Of a stretch of 10,941 nucleotides of DNA, positions 7,377 to 10,941 are shown piece after piece. Numbering within the stretch: the first letter of the stretch is position 1; each line of letters opens with the position of its first letter. The notes beneath the pieces were generated by a model. That model did not search any database and had not been told where the DNA came from. It saw only the letters and a program-made list of their open reading frames with translations. Where the stretch lies: assembly GCA_937875275.1 (NCBI GenBank), contig CALNCC010000020.1:1-10941 (forward strand). Direction: 5' to 3'. This DNA is from an uncultured Dysgonomonas sp. Its GTDB lineage: Bacteria > Bacteroidota > Bacteroidia > Bacteroidales > Dysgonomonadaceae. Both the position numbers and the translations under genes were made by a program.

Positions 7377-7402
7377 TTTATAAATATTATATAACTAATA
7401 TT

Positions 7403-10120
7403 ATGAAAAACGCAGTGGCTCTTTGGGGCTTATTTATTTCTCTACTTTTCTTATCGTCGTGCAATAACGAGGCGATGACAATTCAAAATGTTCGCTGCGA
7501 ATATCTGATAGACCCAATTGCTATCGAGAGTCGTTCCCCATTGTTAAGTTGGCAGCTTAAGTCTGACGAACGGGGAAAGAGTCAAAGTGCATACAGAATA
7601 TTAGTCGCAAGTAGCTTCTCTCTGCTTAATGAAGAAAATGCTGACTTGTGGGATTCGCAAGTAGTAAAGTCTTCACAGTCAATTCAAATAACTTATCAAG
7701 GAACACCATTAGATTCAAGACAACAAGTGTATTGGAAAGTGATGGTTTGGGACGAAGATGGAGTTTCAACTAAATGGAGTAATGTCTCAACGTGGTCGAT
7801 GGGGTTATTAACAGCCGACGATTGGACAGCCAAATGGATCGGGATGATAGAAGACCAATACCCCGATTCGACACTTACTCATCCGGCTCCATTCTTTCGT
7901 AAGGAGTTTGCAGTTGACAAAAAAATAAAAGAAGCAAAAGTATATGTCTGTGGTCTTGGCTTTTATGAACTATACCTAAATGGAGAAAAAGTCGGAGATC
8001 AGGTATTGGCTCCTGCCGTTACTAATTATGATAAACGTAGTCTTCAACGTATTATATATCATTATGATGATCAGTCAACTCAGCGAGTTCTTTATAATAC
8101 ATTTGATGTAACCGCACTCCTACAGAAAGGCGACAATGCAGTTGGCGCAATTTTGGGGAATGGATGGTACAATCAGAGAGGCAGAACGATAGAAGGCTGC
8201 ATGTGGTATAACACTCCTCGGTTATTGATGCAATTAGAAATTGAGTATTCAGACGGCACAAAAGAGCTTGTACAAACAGATAATTCGTGGAAATGCACTA
8301 CCGGTCCGATATTACACGATGCTATATTTACAGGAGAAACATATAATGCAGGTCTTGAATTGGGCGATTGGAGCGAGAAGAAATATGACGATTCATCTTG
8401 GCAACAAGCACTGTTGGTGAGAGCGCCGACAGGAGACTTACATCCTCAATTAGCCCCATACGACAAGATTACCCGTACAATAAAACCGAAATTAGAAAAG
8501 AAGGTAAATGACTCAACTTATTTATATGCATTGCCTGAAATGATTTCGGGATGGGCCGAATTAAACGTGAAAGGAAATGCTGGTGATGAGGTTCGACTTC
8601 GATTTATAGGCGAAGAGGAAGGAGATTTCGGGCAAACGGATAAGTATATACTTAAAGGTGGGAAAACAGAAAAGTGGGAGCCACGTTTTACATGGCATGC
8701 ATTCCGATATATTGAGGCTGTAACAAGTGGAGTGAAACTCTACGACGAAAGCCTTGTAGTAAAGGTGGTTAATACAGATGTGCCCGAAACAGGTACATTC
8801 ACATGCTCTAATGAGCTGTTTAATAAGATAAACCAATCGTATATACTTACCCAGAAAGGGAATTTTCACGGAAGTATAAGTAGCGACTGTCCACATCGCG
8901 AACGCTTGGCGTATACCGGTGATGCACAGGTTGTTGTTGAAAGTGCTTTACTCGCATTTGACAAAACGCAATTTTATCGTAAGTGGTTTGACGATATATC
9001 TGATGCTCAAAATAAAAACACAGGCTATGTTCCTCATACCGCACCTTTTGGAGGCGGTGGTGGAGGTCCCGCATGGGGTTCTGCATATGTAATAATGCCG
9101 TGGGCATATTATTGTTATTATGGTGATACAACCTTGTTGGAACATCATTATGACGGGATGAAGCACTGGGTAGAATACCTCAGTACAAGAGTTGATGATG
9201 GTGGCATAGTTGTGAGAGAAGAGCCTAACGGTTGGTGTCTTGGTGATTGGTGTACCCCTCAAGGCATAAATATTCCTGAAAAATTGGTAAATACGGCATA
9301 TTATTATCATTGCACTGATTTAATTTCTAAAATAGCGGGTGTCTTACAAAAAGATACAGATCGTTTATTATTTGAAGAATCAGCACAACAGATAAAGGAC
9401 GCCTTCAATAGAGAGTTTTTTAATTCGGAAACGAATCATTATTGGGAAGGACGACAAGGTGCAGATGTATTCCCTTTAGCATTTGGAATGGTTCCCGAAG
9501 AGAATAAGGATGCTGTTTTCAAAGCGTTGCTAAATCATCTGCAATCAATAGACTATCATTTCGATACAGGTATTTTGGCTACACCATTGCTCTTAAAAGT
9601 TCTCAGTGATAATAACAGAACTGATATAGCATATCGTTTGATGGATCAGCGAAGTTTCCCGGGATTCAGTTATTTGTTAGATGATAAATATACTTGTTTG
9701 TGGGAATCGTGGGGTGGAGAAGCATCTCGCAATCACCCGATGTTTGGCAGTGTAGTAGCTTGGTTTTATAATTCGCTGGCAGGAATACGTTTCGACGATG
9801 CGAAATTAGGCATGAAGCATGTTGTAATAGCCCCCAAAGCGACAAACAGCTCTCTTTCATCATGCAGTGCTACTTACGAGTCGTTATATGGCAAGATATG
9901 TTCCGAGTGGGAATATAAAAACAATACATTCTATTTAACCGTAGAAATACCTGCTAACGTAACAGCAACCGTTTATGTTCCTACCCAGTACGGAGCTGCT
10001 GTAAATGAATCAGGAAAAGCATTGGAAATCAATAATGGAATAATAACTCAAGGCAAAAGCGAGCAAAATCATGTTTTTGAAATATCATCAGGCAGATATT
10101 ATTTCAGTGTTTCAGAATAA
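7403..10120 (+). CDS. Alpha-L-rhamnosidase, glycoside hydrolase family 78, lipoprotein
   Basis: The enzyme is predicted to release terminal alpha-L-rhamnose from plant or microbial polysaccharides or glycosides by the inverting GH78 mechanism. The 905-aa protein starts with a lipoprotein signal peptide ending in lipobox LSSC, Cys20 being lipidated, so it is membrane anchored, either periplasmic or at the surface. A fibronectin-like/N-terminal beta region (about 25-135, with RSPLLSW and VYWKVMVWDEDG) is followed by the rhamnosidase N domain (about 160-345, with GLGFYELYLNGEKVGDQVLAP at 184-204 as landmark), a second beta domain (about 350-460), the (alpha/alpha)6 catalytic domain (about 465-800) and a C-terminal beta domain. 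In DCPHRERLAYTGD, Asp495, Glu500 and Asp507 have the same spacing as the known GH78 residues Asp567/Glu572/Asp579 of Bacillus RhaB. Glu768 in WESW is the likely general base. A six-glycine loop lies at 550-555. No SusC/SusD, regulator or other glycosidase adjoins it. Confidence 0.95.
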   Translation: MKNAVALWGLFISLLFLSSCNNEAMTIQNVRCEYLIDPIAIESRSPLLSWQLKSDERGKSQSAYRILVASSFSLLNEENADLWDSQVVKSSQSIQITYQGTPLDSRQQVYWKVMVWDEDGVSTKWSNVSTWSMGLLTADDWTAKWIGMIEDQYPDSTLTHPAPFFRKEFAVDKKIKEAKVYVCGLGFYELYLNGEKVGDQVLAPAVTNYDKRSLQRIIYHYDDQSTQRVLYNTFDVTALLQKGDNAVGAILGNGWYNQRGRTIEGCMWYNTPRLLMQLEIEYSDGTKELVQTDNSWKCTTGPILHDAIFTGETYNAGLELGDWSEKKYDDSSWQQALLVRAPTGDLHPQLAPYDKITRTIKPKLEKKVNDSTYLYALPEMISGWAELNVKGNAGDEVRLRFIGEEEGDFGQTDKYILKGGKTEKWEPRFTWHAFRYIEAVTSGVKLYDESLVVKVVNTDVPETGTFTCSNELFNKINQSYILTQKGNFHGSISSDCPHRERLAYTGDAQVVVESALLAFDKTQFYRKWFDDISDAQNKNTGYVPHTAPFGGGGGGPAWGSAYVIMPWAYYCYYGDTTLLEHHYDGMKHWVEYLSTRVDDGGIVVREEPNGWCLGDWCTPQGINIPEKLVNTAYYYHCTDLISKIAGVLQKDTDRLLFEESAQQIKDAFNREFFNSETNHYWEGRQGADVFPLAFGMVPEENKDAVFKALLNHLQSIDYHFDTGILATPLLLKVLSDNNRTDIAYRLMDQRSFPGFSYLLDDKYTCLWESWGGEASRNHPMFGSVVAWFYNSLAGIRFDDAKLGMKHVVIAPKATNSSLSSCSATYESLYGKICSEWEYKNNTFYLTVEIPANVTATVYVPTQYGAAVNESGKALEINNGIITQGKSEQNHVFEISSGRYYFSVSE

Positions 10121-10189
10121 TTATATGCTATTCGAGAAACGCTATAATTGTTGTTTTTCTTTAAGAAGTATTTGAAAAAAAAGTAATGT

Positions 10190-10223
10190 TTTGTTTGTTT
10201 TTACGAGAAAAACCTTACATTTG
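10190..10223 (+). promoter_or_regulatory. Bacteroidetes-type promoter for the pheA leader
   Basis: TACATTTG at 10216-10223 is an exact TAnnTTTG -7 box. Two overlapping candidates for the -33 element, TTTG at 10190-10193 and TTTG at 10194-10197, lie 22 and 18 bp upstream. Transcription would begin around 10229-10231, about 12 nt before the leader peptide ATG, giving an untranslated-plus-leader region of roughly 165 nt before pheA. Confidence 0.75.
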
Positions 10224-10242
10224 CATTCGATAAAATAACGAC

Positions 10243-10323
10243 ATGAATATTTTTACTTATACATATTTCTACTTTTTTTACTTTTACTTTTTCGGTAAGA
10301 GCAAGGTAGGATTTTGTAAATAA
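10243..10323 (+). CDS. Phe/Tyr-rich leader peptide of the pheA attenuator
   Basis: This 26-codon ORF (ATG 10243, TAA 10321-10323) contains an extreme run of aromatic codons: residues 4-17 read FTYTYFYFFYFYFF, 12 aromatic of 14. In total there are eight Phe codons (six TTT, two TTC) and five Tyr codons (two TAT, three TAC). The remaining tail is GKSKVGFCK. It starts about 20 nt after a perfect promoter box and ends 71 nt before pheA. Its codons 21-25 encode the 5' arm of an antiterminator that can pair with the following terminator. This is the organisation of leader peptides such as E. coli PheL, where stalling on scarce aminoacyl-tRNA controls termination. The peptide itself is presumably not functional after release. 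It is too short for ordinary gene callers. Sequence support is strong; function is inferred. Confidence 0.88.
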   Translation: MNIFTYTYFYFFYFYFFGKSKVGFCK

Positions 10324-10359
10324 GATAAAGAGAAATAACAAGATATATAAAATCCTACC
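10305..10359 (+). promoter_or_regulatory. Antiterminator (2:3) stem of the pheA attenuator
   Basis: GGTAGGATTTT (10305-10315), lying inside the leader peptide ORF, is exactly complementary to AAAATCCTACC (10349-10359). That gives 11 Watson-Crick pairs, and G316-U348, U317-A347 and A318-U346 can extend it to 14 (last three digits of positions), with a 27-nt A-rich loop. The 3' arm is the same sequence that forms the 5' arm of the terminator, so the two structures exclude each other. A ribosome on the stop codon at 10321-10323 would cover the 5' arm; one stalled in the Phe/Tyr run would leave it free. Confidence 0.88.
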
Positions 10360-10379
10360 GAACCGGTGGGATTTTTTTT
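10349..10379 (+). terminator. Rho-independent terminator (3:4 stem) of the pheA attenuator
   Basis: AAAATCCTACCG (10349-10360) pairs with CGGTGGGATTTT (10364-10375) around the 3-nt loop AAC, giving 12 pairs with a single U-G wobble (10356-10368). Eight T residues run from 10372 to 10379. This is a textbook intrinsic terminator sitting between the leader peptide and pheA, 15 bp before the pheA ATG. Confidence 0.93.
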
Positions 10380-10394
10380 ATACCGATATTGAAT

Positions 10395-10941
10395 ATGAAA
10401 AAACGAGTTGCTATACAAGGAGGACTGGGAGCCTATCATGGCATTGCTGCCGAAAATTTCTTTCAGGAAGAAGTGGAAATTGTTCCGTGCCTCACATTTC
10501 GGGATATCTTTTCTGTGATAAAGAAAGAACCGAATGCATACGGTATTATGGCTATCGAAAACACCATAGCCGGCAGTCTGTTGCCGAACTATGAGTTGTT
10601 GAAAATGCATGAACTCCCGATTGCCGGCGAATTTAAGCAACGGATATCGCATTGCCTGGCTGCTTTTCCGGGGCAAACCATACACGATATTGTGGAGATA
10701 CAGTCGCATCCGATAGCATTGATGCAATGTACCGATTTTCTTGACTCTTTGCCAGGAGTAAAGGTTGTCGAACATGAAGATACGGCGTTGGCGGCTAAGG
10801 ATATTGAAGCCGGAAAATTGGGCGGACATGCAGCTATATGCAGCAGAAAAGCTGCGGAAATATATAATCTGGAAATACTGGCGAGTGGAATTGAGACAAA
10901 CAAACACAATTTTACTCGCTTTCTTGTTATAGGCAACCCGT
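10395..10941 (+). CDS. pheA: Prephenate dehydratase (3' partial)
   Basis: The enzyme converts prephenate to phenylpyruvate, the committed step to L-phenylalanine. The frame is open from the ATG at 10395 to the window edge (182 codons), so the gene continues to the right; the complete monofunctional protein is usually about 280 aa. The N-terminus reads MKKRVAIQGGLGAYHGIAA, matching the family's GxxGxxSxxAA start with a His in place of the common Ser. IENTIAGSLLPNYELL (residues 55-70) is the conserved ENSxAG motif. The catalytic signature HNFTRFLVIGN contains Thr174-Arg175-Phe176, Thr being essential in this family. The C-terminal ACT regulatory domain, where Phe would bind, is beyond the window. 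There is no chorismate mutase domain at the N-terminus, unlike the E. coli P-protein. Expression is probably controlled by the leader-peptide attenuator immediately upstream. No Shine-Dalgarno is visible. Confidence 0.96.
   Translation, partial: MKKRVAIQGGLGAYHGIAAENFFQEEVEIVPCLTFRDIFSVIKKEPNAYGIMAIENTIAGSLLPNYELLKMHELPIAGEFKQRISHCLAAFPGQTIHDIVEIQSHPIALMQCTDFLDSLPGVKVVEHEDTALAAKDIEAGKLGGHAAICSRKAAEIYNLEILASGIETNKHNFTRFLVIGNP

Noticed and set aside
9050..9070. Six-glycine run in the rhamnosidase (residues 550-555) as a possible insertion or repeat expansion
   Set aside because: It directly precedes the conserved PAWG motif of the GH78 catalytic domain and, from memory, similar glycine-rich loops occur in Bacteroidetes homologues. 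There is no frameshift or length anomaly.
10121..10189. Search for a terminator of the rhamnosidase gene
   Set aside because: Only a short TTCTT/AAGAA palindrome without a usable loop and scattered A/T runs were found. I cannot support an intrinsic terminator here.
10284..10907. Long minus-strand open frame (about 207 codons) opposite the pheA region
   Set aside because: It lies antisense to pheA, whose + strand product has clear prephenate dehydratase motifs, and it also crosses the terminator and leader. Its translation has no recognisable domain; it is a shadow of the real gene.

Overview
The window looks like chromosomal DNA of an anaerobic member of the Bacteroidales. The evidence is moderate A+T content, promoters of the Bacteroidetes type (-7 box TAnnTTTG) instead of sigma70 boxes, start codons without strong Shine-Dalgarno sequences, a eukaryotic-like NADP isocitrate dehydrogenase, a YbeY of the Bacteroidetes type, and a lipoprotein GH78 alpha-L-rhamnosidase. 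The genus cannot be fixed from this stretch alone. No tRNA, rRNA, CRISPR or insertion sequence was seen.

Positions 1-5561 (+ strand) form a tightly spaced run. It starts with the 3' part of an alpha/beta-hydrolase (esterase/lipase type), followed by NADP-dependent isocitrate dehydrogenase (icd), rRNA-maturation endonuclease YbeY, a YeiH-family membrane protein, and two genes resembling the small and large subunits of the NfnAB NADH-dependent ferredoxin:NADP+ oxidoreductase. Gaps are only 8-38 bp and no internal promoter or terminator was seen, so this is probably one operon. It ends at a perfect 12-bp hairpin that also serves a convergent minus-strand gene. The icd and nfnAB pairing suggests a role in NADPH supply and redox balancing.

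Positions 5570-5971 (- strand) encode a small two-helix CD225/dispanin-type membrane protein. A 290-bp divergent intergenic region with promoter-like boxes in both directions separates it from asnA (6262-7299, + strand, ammonia-dependent asparagine synthetase). After a 103-bp gap holding a near-perfect AT-rich palindrome comes a large lipoprotein GH78 alpha-L-rhamnosidase (7403-10120) with no SusC/SusD partner in view.

The most interesting region is 10190-10394. A perfect TAnnTTTG promoter box is followed by a 26-codon ORF packed with phenylalanine and tyrosine codons (12 aromatic residues in 14). The end of this ORF can pair perfectly with the 5' arm of a following Rho-independent terminator. 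Fifteen bases after the U-tract begins pheA (prephenate dehydratase), cut off by the window end. This has all the parts of a classical ribosome-mediated transcription attenuator (leader peptide, antiterminator, terminator) controlling aromatic amino acid synthesis in a Bacteroidetes-type genome. The mixed Phe/Tyr content suggests that the operon beyond the window also makes tyrosine.
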